Assembly (NCBI GenBank): GCA_007125165.1
Contig: SLDV01000145.1
Span: 1-33,911 of the forward strand
Direction of reading: 5' to 3'
Length of the DNA stretch: 33,911 nucleotides
From: Geobacteraceae bacterium
GTDB taxonomy: Bacteria > Desulfobacterota > Desulfuromonadia > Desulfuromonadales > Geopsychrobacteraceae
Part shown: in pieces, positions 15,074-23,270 of the stretch
Layout: each line of letters starts with the position of its first letter
Numbering within the stretch: position 1 is the first letter of the stretch
The notes under the pieces: generated by a model
What the model saw: the letters and a program-made list of their open reading frames with translations, nothing else
The model's database searches: none
What the model was told of the DNA's origin: nothing
Made by a program: the position numbers and the translations under genes

Positions 15074-16192
15074 TTATTCTTCGGTTGTGCAATCGGGGCG
15101 CATCAGTGGCAGCGAGACTGTCACCATAGTGCCGCCGCCGGAACGTTCGTTAAAGCGCAGAAGACCGCCATGGTCAGTAACGATTTTCTGACAGATAGGC
15201 AGCCCCAGACCACTGCCGCCATCCTTGGTTGTGTAGAAAGGCGTGAACACCTGCTCTATTTCTGCTCGGGAAAGGCCGGGGCCGTGATCGCTGATGCGTA
15301 TCTGAACCAGTTGGGTCGGTCGGGAGCCTTCGACACTGAGATAATATTCGGCATCGATTTTGGTTTCAATGGTTATCTCAGTATTGTTCGGTGATGCTTC
15401 CCAGGCATTTTTGAGCAGATTCAGGAAAAGGCGGTTGAGCAGGTCGCTGTCTCCACGCAAGGGGGGTATGCTGGGGTCAAGTAATAATTTGAATTGGATG
15501 GCACGTGCGGCCACATGTTGCCGATGGAGGGTGACGATCTCATCGATCAGCCTGTTGACATTAACAGATTCCAGTCGATTCCGCCGCGGAGCAGATAAGT
15601 CGAGCAGCTCTTCAATGATCCGGTTGATGCGTTCAGTTTCACGAATAATCAGTCCGGTATATTCCTGTAATTCAGGATTCTCATCCAGTTCCATCTGCAG
15701 AAGCTGAGCGGACCCCTTGATGCCTCCCAGAGGGTTTTTAATTTCGTGAGCAAGTCCGGCTGCCATGGTTCCGACCATGGTGAGGCGATCTGCGTGTCGG
15801 ACAGCTTCTTCCAGGGACCGTACCTGAGTCAGATCGTGCATGATGACAATCGCCCCCTGCTGGCTGGCAGAAGAAGAAAAAATTGGTGATGCGCTGACAC
15901 CTACCTGGCGTTTACGATGACCGGAAGACTCTAAAATCACGGCCTCATGGTCGGAAAGGGAGCGTCCCTGATCAAGGGCTGTTCTGGTCAGGTCACAGAG
16001 ACTGTCCTGGTTCCTGAAGCAGTTAAAAAAAGATTTGCCGAGAGCCTGCTTCTCCGACATTCCGGTAAAGTTTTGTGCCGCCGGGTTAAACAGGATGATG
16101 GTGCCGGACTGGTTAACAGCTATAACCGCATCATCGATGTTATCGATGATAGCCACATAGTCATCCAGCGCCAAACGCCTTCTTGTGTTCAT
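15074..16192 (-). CDS. glnL: Nitrogen regulation sensor kinase NtrB (GlnL)
   Basis: NtrB phosphorylates or dephosphorylates NtrC according to nitrogen status relayed by PII. The 372-residue soluble kinase has a PAS domain (about 8-125), the dimerisation and phospho-acceptor segment GLAHEIKNPLGG with H149, and a HATPase domain with the N box NLLKNAWEA, DHGPGL and GGSGLGLPI. It has no membrane segment, as expected for NtrB. The ATG overlaps the dusB stop by four bases with AGGA upstream, so translation is coupled. An assignment as a generic PAS kinase remains possible, but the dusB-ntrB-ntrC order favours NtrB. Confidence 0.88.
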   Translation of the reverse strand: MNTRRRLALDDYVAIIDNIDDAVIAVNQSGTIILFNPAAQNFTGMSEKQALGKSFFNCFRNQDSLCDLTRTALDQGRSLSDHEAVILESSGHRKRQVGVSASPIFSSSASQQGAIVIMHDLTQVRSLEEAVRHADRLTMVGTMAAGLAHEIKNPLGGIKGSAQLLQMELDENPELQEYTGLIIRETERINRIIEELLDLSAPRRNRLESVNVNRLIDEIVTLHRQHVAARAIQFKLLLDPSIPPLRGDSDLLNRLFLNLLKNAWEASPNNTEITIETKIDAEYYLSVEGSRPTQLVQIRISDHGPGLSRAEIEQVFTPFYTTKDGGSGLGLPICQKIVTDHGGLLRFNERSGGGTMVTVSLPLMRPDCTTEE

Positions 16193-17166
16193 TGGCTATC
16201 CTGCAGGAAAAAAAGCTCTGTCAGAGTGATGCATTCCTTCAGGTCACGACAGGCCTGGATCTGTGATCGGAAATGTCCGGCTCCATCCATGCCACGGGTA
16301 TACCAGCAGATGTGTTTGCGCATTTCAAGCAGGGTTTTTCTGTCACCGAACTGCTCCCGATGCAGATCGATATGGCGTTGTATCATTGTCAGTTTGTCGA
16401 GGGTTTCAGGTGGCGACCCCTTGTCTCCGTTCAATAAGGCAATGATCTGATGGATCAGCCAAGGGTTACCGTAACCACCGCGACCAATCATCAGGCCGTC
16501 ACAGCCGGTTTCCCGGTACATTCTTGTTCCATCTTCTGCCGTCATGATGTCGCCGCTTCCAAACACCGGTATATTTATAGATTCTTTTAATTCGCGGACA
16601 TGCGACCAATTTGCCCGACCGGAAAAGCCCTGGCAGCGGGTGCGTGGGTGAAGCGTGATGGCATCAATTCCCTCCTCCTGAGCAATGCGCCCGACTTCCA
16701 GAAAGTTGATATTGTCAGCATCCCATCCTGAGCGTATCTTGATGGTCAGGGGGCCATCATAGCGAGTGCGGACTGCTTTAATGATGGCAGCGATCAGGCG
16801 TGGATTACGCAAAAGGGCGCTGCCGGAGCCGCTGCGAATGACTTTTTTTACCGGACAGCCCATGTTCAGATCGAGAACCTGTGGAGGGTCTTCAAACCGT
16901 GCCACAGCTTCCCTCAGTATGGCTGGATCGCTCCCAAATAGCTGAATTCCAAGGGGATGCTCATCTGGATGAGACGTCAGTAACTGACGTGTTTTTGCCC
17001 CGTCGCGAATCAGACCGTTAGCGCTTATCATCTCGGTAAAGACCAGACCCGCACCGCAGGATTTCATAATCCGTCGATAGGGGAGATTGGAAACCCCGGC
17101 CATGGGAGCCAGGATGATCGGACTGGTCAAGGCGAGCGATTGTATTTTTAATTGAGTTTTCTGCAT
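16189..17166 (-). CDS. dusB: tRNA-dihydrouridine synthase (DusB/NifR3 family)
   Basis: Dus enzymes use FMN and NADPH to reduce uridines in the tRNA D-loop. The product has LAPMAGVSNLPYRRI near the start, the active-site NMGCPVKK with C104, the IKIRSGWD strand and the GLMIGRGGYGNPWL phosphate-binding motif, giving 325 residues. The frame extends to a TTG at 17196, and a GTG lies at 17187, but the ATG at 17166 best fits family N-termini; none of the three has a strong ribosome site, so the start is uncertain. The order dusB-ntrB-ntrC is the classic nifR3-ntrB-ntrC operon known from alphaproteobacteria. It is divergent from gltA. Confidence 0.9.
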   Translation of the reverse strand: MQKTQLKIQSLALTSPIILAPMAGVSNLPYRRIMKSCGAGLVFTEMISANGLIRDGAKTRQLLTSHPDEHPLGIQLFGSDPAILREAVARFEDPPQVLDLNMGCPVKKVIRSGSGSALLRNPRLIAAIIKAVRTRYDGPLTIKIRSGWDADNINFLEVGRIAQEEGIDAITLHPRTRCQGFSGRANWSHVRELKESINIPVFGSGDIMTAEDGTRMYRETGCDGLMIGRGGYGNPWLIHQIIALLNGDKGSPPETLDKLTMIQRHIDLHREQFGDRKTLLEMRKHICWYTRGMDGAGHFRSQIQACRDLKECITLTELFFLQDSQ

Positions 17167-17269
17167 AAATTTTGGGCATTTTATCACTGGCTGCAATCAG
17201 TGCAAAGAAAAAAATATTGCCGGCACGGCCAGAACCCCCATAAATTATGTGGTTAGATTCTTTGGATAC

Positions 17270-17315
17270 TGTATACAATTTACAACTTGACAATCGGATA
17301 ACAAGTTGTTAGAAC
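17270..17315 (+). promoter_or_regulatory. Candidate gltA promoter with overlapping operator palindromes
   Basis: TGTATACA (17270-17277) is a perfect 8-bp palindrome of a type bound by FadR-like GntR repressors. Just after it ACAACTTG (17282-17289) and CAAGTTGT (17302-17309) form a perfect 8-bp inverted repeat with a 12-base gap. A consensus -35, TTGACA (17287-17292), overlaps the left arm; the hexamer 17 bases on, TAGAAC, is a weak -10. The palindromes are real, while the promoter and the identity of a regulator are inferred. A further TGAGCC/GGCTCA pair lies at 17362-17396. Confidence 0.4.
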
Positions 17316-17471
17316 ATCATTTGGGAGATTTAGCTGCATATATGCCAATCATTGAACCATATGAGCCTCTTGTATGCGAGATTTATATTCGGCTCAGCAT
17401 GACGTAACGTTTTCCATGGCCCATAAAGGGCATCAATAACCTGTTTTAACACTTAAAAAAGGAGAGAGAGT

Positions 17472-18785
17472 ATGTCCACACTTAAACAAGTACTCGCGCA
17501 AAAAATCGCTGAGCACCGTCCTCGCACGACCAAGCTCGTCAAGGAGCACAGTGATGTCGGCCTGGGTGAGGTGACTATTGGTCAGGCGATCGGTGGTGCA
17601 CGTGGTATTAAATGCCTCGTGACCGACATCTCCTACCTTGACCCCTATGAGGGAATCCGTTTTCGCGGCAAGACAATCCCCGAAACATTTGAAGCTCTGC
17701 CCAAGGTTCCCGGCAGCGAATACCCCTATGTTGAGGCTTTCTGGTACATGTTGTTGACCGGCGACGTGCCGACCATGGAGCAAACCCTTGAAGTGGTTGA
17801 AGACTGGAAGCAGCGTTCACAGATTCCTCAGTACGTTATCGACGTCCTGCGCGCCCTGCCACGAGATTCCCACCCCATGGCCATGTTTTCTTCTGCTATT
17901 CTCGCCATGCAGCGTGACTCGGTTTTCGCCAAAACCTATTCTTCCGGCAAGTTCAACAAGATGACCTGCTGGGAAGATATGTACGAAGATGCCAACAATA
18001 TGATGGCCAAGCTCGGCCCCATCGGTGCCTACATCTATCGCATGAAGTATATGGGCGATACCCACATCGACGCCGATCCGGAACTCGACATGGGTGGTAA
18101 TTTCGCCCGCATGATGGGTATTCCTGCTCCTTATGATGATGTTGCCCGCATGTATTTCATTATCCACTCCGACCACGAGTCCGGTAATGTTTCCGCCCAC
18201 GCGACCCACCTGGTGGCTTCTGCGCTGTCCGATGCCTACTATGCTTACAGTGCCGGTATCAACGGACTGGCCGGCCCGCTGCACGGTCTGGCTAACGAAG
18301 AGGTGCTGCGCTGGACCCAGAACTTCATGAGCCATCTTGGCGGCGAAGTGCCGACTGAAGAAGGTCTTAAAAAAGCCCTGTGGGATACTCTCAACAGTGG
18401 TCAGGTTATCCCCGGTTACGGTCATGCAGTTCTGCGGAAAACCGATCCGCGCTATACCACCCAACGCGAGTTCTGCCTCAATACGGAAGGTCTTAAAGAC
18501 TACCCGCTGTTTAAGCTGGTCAGCATGATTTTTGAAGTAGCACCCGGTGTTCTTCAGGAGCATGGCAAGGCCAAGAATCCCTGGCCGAATGTTGATGCCC
18601 AGTCCGGCGTTATCCAATGGTACTATGGCGTCACTCAATACGAGTTCTACACTGTGCTGTTTGGTATCGGTCGTGCCCTCGGATGCCTCGCGAACATTAC
18701 TTGGGATCGCGCCCTGGGTTATGGCATTGAGCGTCCCAAGTCGGTTACCACAGCCATGCTGGAAGAGGCTGCAGGTATCAAATAA
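17472..18785 (+). CDS. gltA: Citrate synthase, eukaryote-like type
   Basis: The enzyme condenses oxaloacetate with acetyl-CoA at the entry to the TCA cycle. The three catalytic residues stand in the motifs of mitochondrial enzymes: H235 in HSDHESGNVSAH, H271 in GPLHGLANEEVL and D325 in KTDPRYTTQREF. The 437-residue length and the N-terminal EHSDVGLGEVTIGQAIGGARG also match the eukaryote-like form described from Geobacteraceae and differ from the usual bacterial types. A strong AAAGGAGAGAGAG site precedes the ATG. It is transcribed alone from a 275-base divergent region shared with dusB and ends at an intrinsic terminator. Confidence 0.96.
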   Translation: MSTLKQVLAQKIAEHRPRTTKLVKEHSDVGLGEVTIGQAIGGARGIKCLVTDISYLDPYEGIRFRGKTIPETFEALPKVPGSEYPYVEAFWYMLLTGDVPTMEQTLEVVEDWKQRSQIPQYVIDVLRALPRDSHPMAMFSSAILAMQRDSVFAKTYSSGKFNKMTCWEDMYEDANNMMAKLGPIGAYIYRMKYMGDTHIDADPELDMGGNFARMMGIPAPYDDVARMYFIIHSDHESGNVSAHATHLVASALSDAYYAYSAGINGLAGPLHGLANEEVLRWTQNFMSHLGGEVPTEEGLKKALWDTLNSGQVIPGYGHAVLRKTDPRYTTQREFCLNTEGLKDYPLFKLVSMIFEVAPGVLQEHGKAKNPWPNVDAQSGVIQWYYGVTQYEFYTVLFGIGRALGCLANITWDRALGYGIERPKSVTTAMLEEAAGIK

Positions 18786-18817
18786 ATTTCAGATATCGAT
18801 TTTCATGCAGTATTGTC

Positions 18818-18846
18818 GGGAGGCCCATATAGGCCTCCCTTTTTTT
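18818..18846 (+). terminator. Intrinsic terminator after gltA
   Basis: A perfect 8-bp stem GGGAGGCC (18818-18825) and GGCCTCCC (18832-18839) with a 6-base loop is followed by seven T. It is a textbook rho-independent terminator 32 bases after the gltA stop. Confidence 0.95.
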
Positions 18847-18946
18847 GTCAGGTGCATGTTTTATCTGAATCAGGTAGTATGATGATGTAAGGTATCGGAA
18901 TTTTATTCAGCAGATTACTATTGAAAAATAAACAAGGAGAAAACAT

Positions 18947-19618
18947 ATGATAAGCAGGATTGCGACATGGACAATAGTGGCAGCATTAGCTGTCGGTCTG
19001 ACTGGTTGCGCCGCAAACACGACACATGAGCGTACCAAGAAAGGTGCCGGAATTGGTGCTGTTTTGGGGGCAGTGTCTGGCGCAATTATCGGCTATCAGA
19101 GCGACAAGGATCGTGGTGCATGGCGTGGTGCAGCGATCGGTGGCGCGGCCGGTGGTGCCCTGGGTGCCGGTGTGGGCGCTTACATGGACAAACAGCAGAC
19201 GGAATTTGAACAGCAGCTTGCCAGTGAACGAGATCAGCACCAGATCGAAGTTGAGCGCCAGCAGAATGAAATACTTAAACTGACCATGAGCAGTGAAGTG
19301 GGCTTTGATTTTGATTCTGCAGTTGTTAAGCCCAGTTTCTACTCAGTGCTCAACAAGATTGCGGATATTATGAACCGTTATCCCCAGACTGATATAGCCG
19401 TTGTCGGGCATACTGACAGTGTCGGTAATCCGGATTATAACCTGCGTCTGTCGTTGCGTCGGGCCAATGCGGTTGCAGATTATTTGATGGATCAGGGGGT
19501 GGCGCGCTATCGCTTGTCAACGGAGGGACGTGGACAGCTTGAGCCCATCGCTTCCAATGAAACAGCAACGGGCAGGGCGCAGAATAGGCGGGTGGAGATA
19601 TATGTCATCCCAAATTAG
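18947..19618 (+). CDS. OmpA-family lipoprotein with glycine-zipper domain
   Basis: The 223-residue product starts with a lipoprotein signal ending in the lipobox LTGC (C21). A glycine-zipper stretch follows (about 34-83, rich in GAGIGAVLGAVSGAIIG and GGAAGGALGAGVGAY repeats), which can embed in membranes, then a short coiled region (about 86-110) and a C-terminal OmpA domain (about 112-222) with the peptidoglycan-binding pattern GHTDSVG, LSLRRA and NRRVEI. It probably anchors the outer membrane to peptidoglycan, like YiaD or Pal relatives. An AAGGAGAAAA site precedes the ATG. It is a single-gene unit between two terminators. Confidence 0.92.
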   Translation: MISRIATWTIVAALAVGLTGCAANTTHERTKKGAGIGAVLGAVSGAIIGYQSDKDRGAWRGAAIGGAAGGALGAGVGAYMDKQQTEFEQQLASERDQHQIEVERQQNEILKLTMSSEVGFDFDSAVVKPSFYSVLNKIADIMNRYPQTDIAVVGHTDSVGNPDYNLRLSLRRANAVADYLMDQGVARYRLSTEGRGQLEPIASNETATGRAQNRRVEIYVIPN

Positions 19619-19647
19619 TTTCTGATGTGTGGTGATCAAGCGAAATG

Positions 19648-19683
19648 AAAAAGGGGCTTCTGAAATATCAGAAGCCCCTTTTT
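19648..19683. terminator. Bidirectional intrinsic terminator
   Basis: A perfect 16-bp stem (19648-19663 with 19668-19683, core GGGGCTTCTGA and TCAGAAGCCCC) has a 4-base loop. A runs on the left and T runs on the right make it work on both strands. It ends both the OmpA-type gene and the convergent methyltransferase gene. Confidence 0.95.
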
Positions 19684-19688
19684 CAGGG

Positions 19689-20483
19689 TTATTTTTTTTC
19701 TTTTTCTTTTCGCGTTGCGTATATCAGTAGTTTCTGATCCGTGAAGCTTTCTATCTCACCGGCGAATGATTCAATTTTGAAGTAATCATGTATTTTTCGG
19801 GGGGCATCCATAAAGAACTTGTTCAGTTGCTGTATTTTGGCGCGATTTAAGCCGGCAGTTTTTACCCATTCCTGAAAGTCATGAACCTTGGGGATGATCA
19901 AGGTCTCCTGCAGAATGAGTTCTGCATCTTCAATCATCAGGCGCCATTGTTGTTCACTGAATGCTTCAACATGGGTAGGATTGCGCATCAGTTCCATGGT
20001 TTGAAAAAAGTCGGCGATCTCGGGGTCTTCGGGGAGCATGGTATCAATAATGACCATGCGACCGCCACGCCGTAACACCCGATGAAATTCACGCAGCGCC
20101 CGGGGCACATCAGCAAAGTGATGAGAGGCGATGCGACACGTCAGCAACGTGAAGGAGCCCGCCGGAAAGGGGAGGTCTTCTGCGTCAGCCTCGCGAAAGA
20201 TGACGTTGTCTACCCGACCTTCTTCAGCGATGTGTTCCTGAGCTTTCTTGAGCATCTGCATGGTCAGGTCAGAAGCAACCACCTGGCGAACCATGGGAGA
20301 GAAGTAAAGGGCCATGTGCCCCCCTCCACAGGCAACATCAAGCATGTTGTCGTCTGGAGTTGGTTGCAGTAACCTTGCAGCTTCTTCAAGATCCGGCCCT
20401 GCCGAAAAGTGGGTAGCTTCTACATAGGCCGCGGCTGTTCTGCCGAACTGTTCGCGAATGCGATTTTTGAATTTCTTGTCCAT
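19689..20483 (-). CDS. Class I SAM-dependent methyltransferase (UbiE/Methyltransf_11 type)
   Basis: The 264-residue product has the SAM-binding motif I LDVACGGGHMAL (48-59), an acidic motif II (ASDLTMQML), FREADAEDLPFPAGSF and HRVLRRGGRMVI, the order typical of UbiE-like small-molecule methyltransferases. The substrate cannot be read from the sequence. It lacks MenG/UbiE-specific signatures that I could confirm, so no gene symbol is given. A short AGGA site lies before the ATG. It is convergent with the OmpA-type gene and divergent from the rRNA methyltransferase gene, and probably stands alone. Confidence 0.85.
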   Translation of the reverse strand: MDKKFKNRIREQFGRTAAAYVEATHFSAGPDLEEAARLLQPTPDDNMLDVACGGGHMALYFSPMVRQVVASDLTMQMLKKAQEHIAEEGRVDNVIFREADAEDLPFPAGSFTLLTCRIASHHFADVPRALREFHRVLRRGGRMVIIDTMLPEDPEIADFFQTMELMRNPTHVEAFSEQQWRLMIEDAELILQETLIIPKVHDFQEWVKTAGLNRAKIQQLNKFFMDAPRKIHDYFKIESFAGEIESFTDQKLLIYATRKEKEKK

Positions 20484-20648
20484 GGTGTATCCTGTGGGCG
20501 GATTTTTTGTGCCTTATTGTAGCACCAAATGCCGCCATTCTAGCAGATAATGACTAATAAGGTTTATTTTTGTCATGATTTTTTGAAGAATTTGTTTATC
20601 CGACTGCGGATCTACACTGTGGTCTTTATTCCTTGTTGAGGGTGAAGT

Positions 20649-21842
20649 ATGCAACATTGTCTGGTGGGACCTGAAACCACTCGGATGCTGGAGTTGGGGC
20701 ATCCCTGGGTTATTGCTGATCGTTATACCCGTCAGTGGCCGCGAGTCACTACAGGAGAGCTGATTGCGCTGGTCGATGAACAAAAACGCCCTCTCGGTGT
20801 TGCGATCTGTGATCCAGGGAATCGTATTGTCGCACGACGTTTGCGGGATCAGCCGATAATAATTAATTCCGGTTGGTTTGAATCACAGTTCAGGCAATGT
20901 GCGATATTGCGCAAGCATATTCTGCTTGGCGATACCGATTGCTACAGGCTGGTTAATGGTGAGGGTGACGGTCTGCCCGGAGTGACAGTTGATCGTTACG
21001 CCGACTATCTGATGTTGCAACTTTATACAGATGCTTGGGAGCCTTATCTGGGCCAACTCACTGAAGCACTAAAACGGGTTTATTGTCCCAGCGGCATTTA
21101 CCTGAAATATCGTCCGCAGCAGACCCGACAGCTCGAAGCGCAGAAAAAAAGCAGACAGACGAACCGTCTTGTAGCGGGGAAGGCTGCCCCAAATCCATTG
21201 ATTGTTAAAGAGGATGGCCTTGTTTATCGGGTCAACCTACACAATGGTCTGCATACCGGCTTGTTCCCTGATCAGCGCCGCAATCGCAGGGAAACGATGG
21301 CGCGCGTTGCAGGCTCGCAGGTGCTCAACCTGTTTGCCTTTACCGGAGCTTTTTCTGTTGCAGCAGCCGCGGCCGGAGCGCAACGGGTAACCAGCGTTGA
21401 CGTTTCGGAAAAGTATCTGTCCATTGCCCGCGAAAATTTTACAGGCAACAGGATTGATCCTGATCAGCATGAATTTATTGTTGGAGATGTTTTTACTGAA
21501 CTGGCAACAATGCGGTCGCAAGGACGATTTTTTGATTGTCTTCTGTTTGATCCGCCGTCCTTTTCGACAACAAAAAAGAGTCGGTTTTCCACCCAGGGCG
21601 GAACAGCAGAACTGGTAGCTCAAACCATCCCTCTAGTGTCCCCGGGCGGGTTGTTGATGACGGCATCCAATCACCAGAAAGTGACCCTCGACGAGTATTT
21701 CAAAGAATTGCGTCGCGGCGCCTTGAAGGCAAAAAGAACCTTGAGAACCATTTATGTGGGTGGTCAGCCAGAGGACTTTCCCTGTGATGTCGGATTTCCG
21801 GAAGGGCGATACCTGAAATTTGTCATCAGCGTCTGTTCCTGA
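20649..21842 (+). CDS. rlmI: 23S rRNA cytosine methyltransferase, RlmI-like
   Basis: RlmI-type enzymes methylate a cytosine of 23S rRNA. The 397-residue product has an N-terminal PUA-like RNA-binding domain (about 1-80, with LELGHPWVIADR), the central LVNGEGDGLPGVTVDRY segment, and a Rossmann methyltransferase domain with LNLFAFTGAFSVAAAAAGA (motif I, about 223-241) and FDPPSFS (about 300-306). Length is close to E. coli RlmI (396). GAGGGTGA precedes the ATG. Exact target specificity is inferred from family resemblance, so orthology to RlmI is likely but not certain. Confidence 0.85.
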   Translation: MQHCLVGPETTRMLELGHPWVIADRYTRQWPRVTTGELIALVDEQKRPLGVAICDPGNRIVARRLRDQPIIINSGWFESQFRQCAILRKHILLGDTDCYRLVNGEGDGLPGVTVDRYADYLMLQLYTDAWEPYLGQLTEALKRVYCPSGIYLKYRPQQTRQLEAQKKSRQTNRLVAGKAAPNPLIVKEDGLVYRVNLHNGLHTGLFPDQRRNRRETMARVAGSQVLNLFAFTGAFSVAAAAAGAQRVTSVDVSEKYLSIARENFTGNRIDPDQHEFIVGDVFTELATMRSQGRFFDCLLFDPPSFSTTKKSRFSTQGGTAELVAQTIPLVSPGGLLMTASNHQKVTLDEYFKELRRGALKAKRTLRTIYVGGQPEDFPCDVGFPEGRYLKFVISVCS

Positions 21843-22185
21843 AAGAGCACCTGCACAGGGCGCTGCTTATGGCCAGCCAAGTGACGCAGCGATGATTTTT
21901 ATCGAAAAAACTATCATTGACACCAGTTTTTGTTTTATGATTTTACCTGGATGCGTTCAGAATCTGGTTGATCGACATCCTTTCATGGGGGATTGTCAGC
22001 ACAATGCGATCTGGTTGATATTTCAGGCAAGGAGGCCTTTTCTCGTTTGCAAAATCTGTTTTCCGATGTCTTTAGCGGGGGTGGTTATGCGATTTACTGA
22101 ATGTTCTGTGCTTTCAGTTGAATCGTAACTACCCCTTTTTGCTAGGGACTTTTTCCTAACCCGCATGAATAAAAGGAGGAAAATG
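21843..22185 (+). other. Intergenic region upstream of the TAXI-TRAP operon
   Basis: The 343 bases between rlmI and the TAXI gene hold no convincing gene. Short open frames on both strands lack ribosome sites and protein-like composition. TTGACA at 21917-21922 is a perfect -35 hexamer, but no good -10 sits at the right distance, so the operon promoter is not resolved. The strong ribosome site GGAGG (22175-22179) for the TAXI gene closes the region. No terminator for rlmI could be recognised. Confidence 0.5.
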
Positions 22186-23211
22186 ATGCTCAGATCACGT
22201 TGGTTCAGTTTGGGGTTGTGTCTGCTTGTGGCAACCTTCACCTTTTCGACGGTTACACCTGCCAGTGCTTCATCCGATCGTGACTATCTGCTGGCGACAG
22301 CTTCGACGGGTGGCACCTACTATCCGGTGGGGGTTGCTCTTTCAACCTTGGTCAAGGTTAAGCTGCAACCTACCCAGGGTATCGGCATGTCGGCCATCAG
22401 TTCGGCCGGGTCCGGTGAAAACATCATGTTGTTGAACAACAATGAAGTTCAGTTTGCTATTCTGCAAGGGCTTTTTGGCGCCTGGGCCTGGAATGGTACC
22501 GGTGATTATGCCACTGCCGGACCGCAGCGCGACCTGCGTGCCGTGACCATGTTATGGCAAAATGTCGAACACTTCACTATTCACAGACGTTATGTAAAAA
22601 CCGGAACCGTCGCCGATCTGATGGACATGCAGGGCCGCAACATGGCTCTGGGGCCGCGCAACTCGGGAACTCTGGGCTCCAACAGGACATTGTTTGGTGG
22701 ACTGGGTATAGACATTGACACTCATTACAGTCTGGCTTATGCCGGTTACGGTCCTGCGGCCGATGCTCTGCAGAACGGTCAGGTTGCCGGCATGAGTACT
22801 CCTGCCGGTGCTCCCGTAAGTGCTGTAACCCGTACCTTGGCGACCATGGGCAATGATGCCGTGGTTCTTGATTTTACTGATGAGCAGATGATAGCTGCCG
22901 ACAGTGGTATGGAACTGTGGACCCGCTACGTCATACCCGCTGGGACATACCCCAATCAGACCAAGGATATTAACACCATTGCACAGCCCAACTTCCTCGC
23001 CGTACGTGCTGATCTCGATGAGGAGGCCGTTTATCAGATTACTAAAACAATCTATGAAAATCTGCCCTTCCTTGGCGCTATTCACAGTGCTACACGGGTG
23101 ATGGCTTTAGAAAAGGCGCTGGATGGTCTGCCGATGCCGCTGCATGCCGGGGCATTGAGGTACTTCCGTGAAGCGGGCCTTGATATCCCTGCTCGTTTGA
23201 TAGCCGAATAA
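22186..23211 (+). CDS. TAXI-family TRAP transporter solute-binding protein
   Basis: TAXI proteins are periplasmic receptors that deliver solutes to TRAP permeases driven by ion gradients. The product has a signal peptide (MLRSRWFSLGLCLLVATFTF, cleavage near ASA-SS), then LLATASTGGTYYPVGVALSTLV, the hallmark N-terminal strand with the TGGTYYP motif, and later GPRNSGTLGSNRTLF and AYAGYGPAADALQNGQVAG. The frame is open from 22165, but GGAGG at 22175-22179 fits the ATG at 22186 best (22183 is very close), giving 341 residues. The fused permease gene follows in the same direction after a terminator-like hairpin. The ligand is unknown; glutamate or organic acids are known for relatives. Confidence 0.92.
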   Translation: MLRSRWFSLGLCLLVATFTFSTVTPASASSDRDYLLATASTGGTYYPVGVALSTLVKVKLQPTQGIGMSAISSAGSGENIMLLNNNEVQFAILQGLFGAWAWNGTGDYATAGPQRDLRAVTMLWQNVEHFTIHRRYVKTGTVADLMDMQGRNMALGPRNSGTLGSNRTLFGGLGIDIDTHYSLAYAGYGPAADALQNGQVAGMSTPAGAPVSAVTRTLATMGNDAVVLDFTDEQMIAADSGMELWTRYVIPAGTYPNQTKDINTIAQPNFLAVRADLDEEAVYQITKTIYENLPFLGAIHSATRVMALEKALDGLPMPLHAGALRYFREAGLDIPARLIAE

Positions 23212-23226
23212 ACAGATGAACATATT

Positions 23227-23256
23227 ACGACCGTCCGTAAGGGCGGTCGTTTTTTT
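23227..23256 (+). terminator. Internal terminator between TAXI receptor and permease genes
   Basis: ACGACCGTCC (23227-23236) pairs with GGGCGGTCGT (23241-23250), nine Watson-Crick pairs and one T-G, with a GTAA loop and seven T. It meets the rules for an intrinsic terminator but lies inside a natural two-gene unit, 15 bases before the permease ATG. Partial termination here would give more receptor than permease. Confidence 0.88.
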
Positions 23257-23270
23257 CTTCGGAGCAATCT

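Noticed and set aside
17817-18638. 273-residue minus-strand open frame
   Set aside because: It is antisense to gltA and its His- and Gly-rich composition is what codon mirroring of a conserved gene produces.
21917-21945. Sigma-70 promoter for the TAXI-TRAP operon
   Set aside because: The -35 TTGACA is perfect, but the best -10-like hexamer (TATGAT) is only 13 bases away and the properly spaced one is poor.
21820-22128. 102-residue plus-strand open frame after rlmI
   Set aside because: It starts inside the rlmI end, has no ribosome site and has mixed composition without a recognisable fold.
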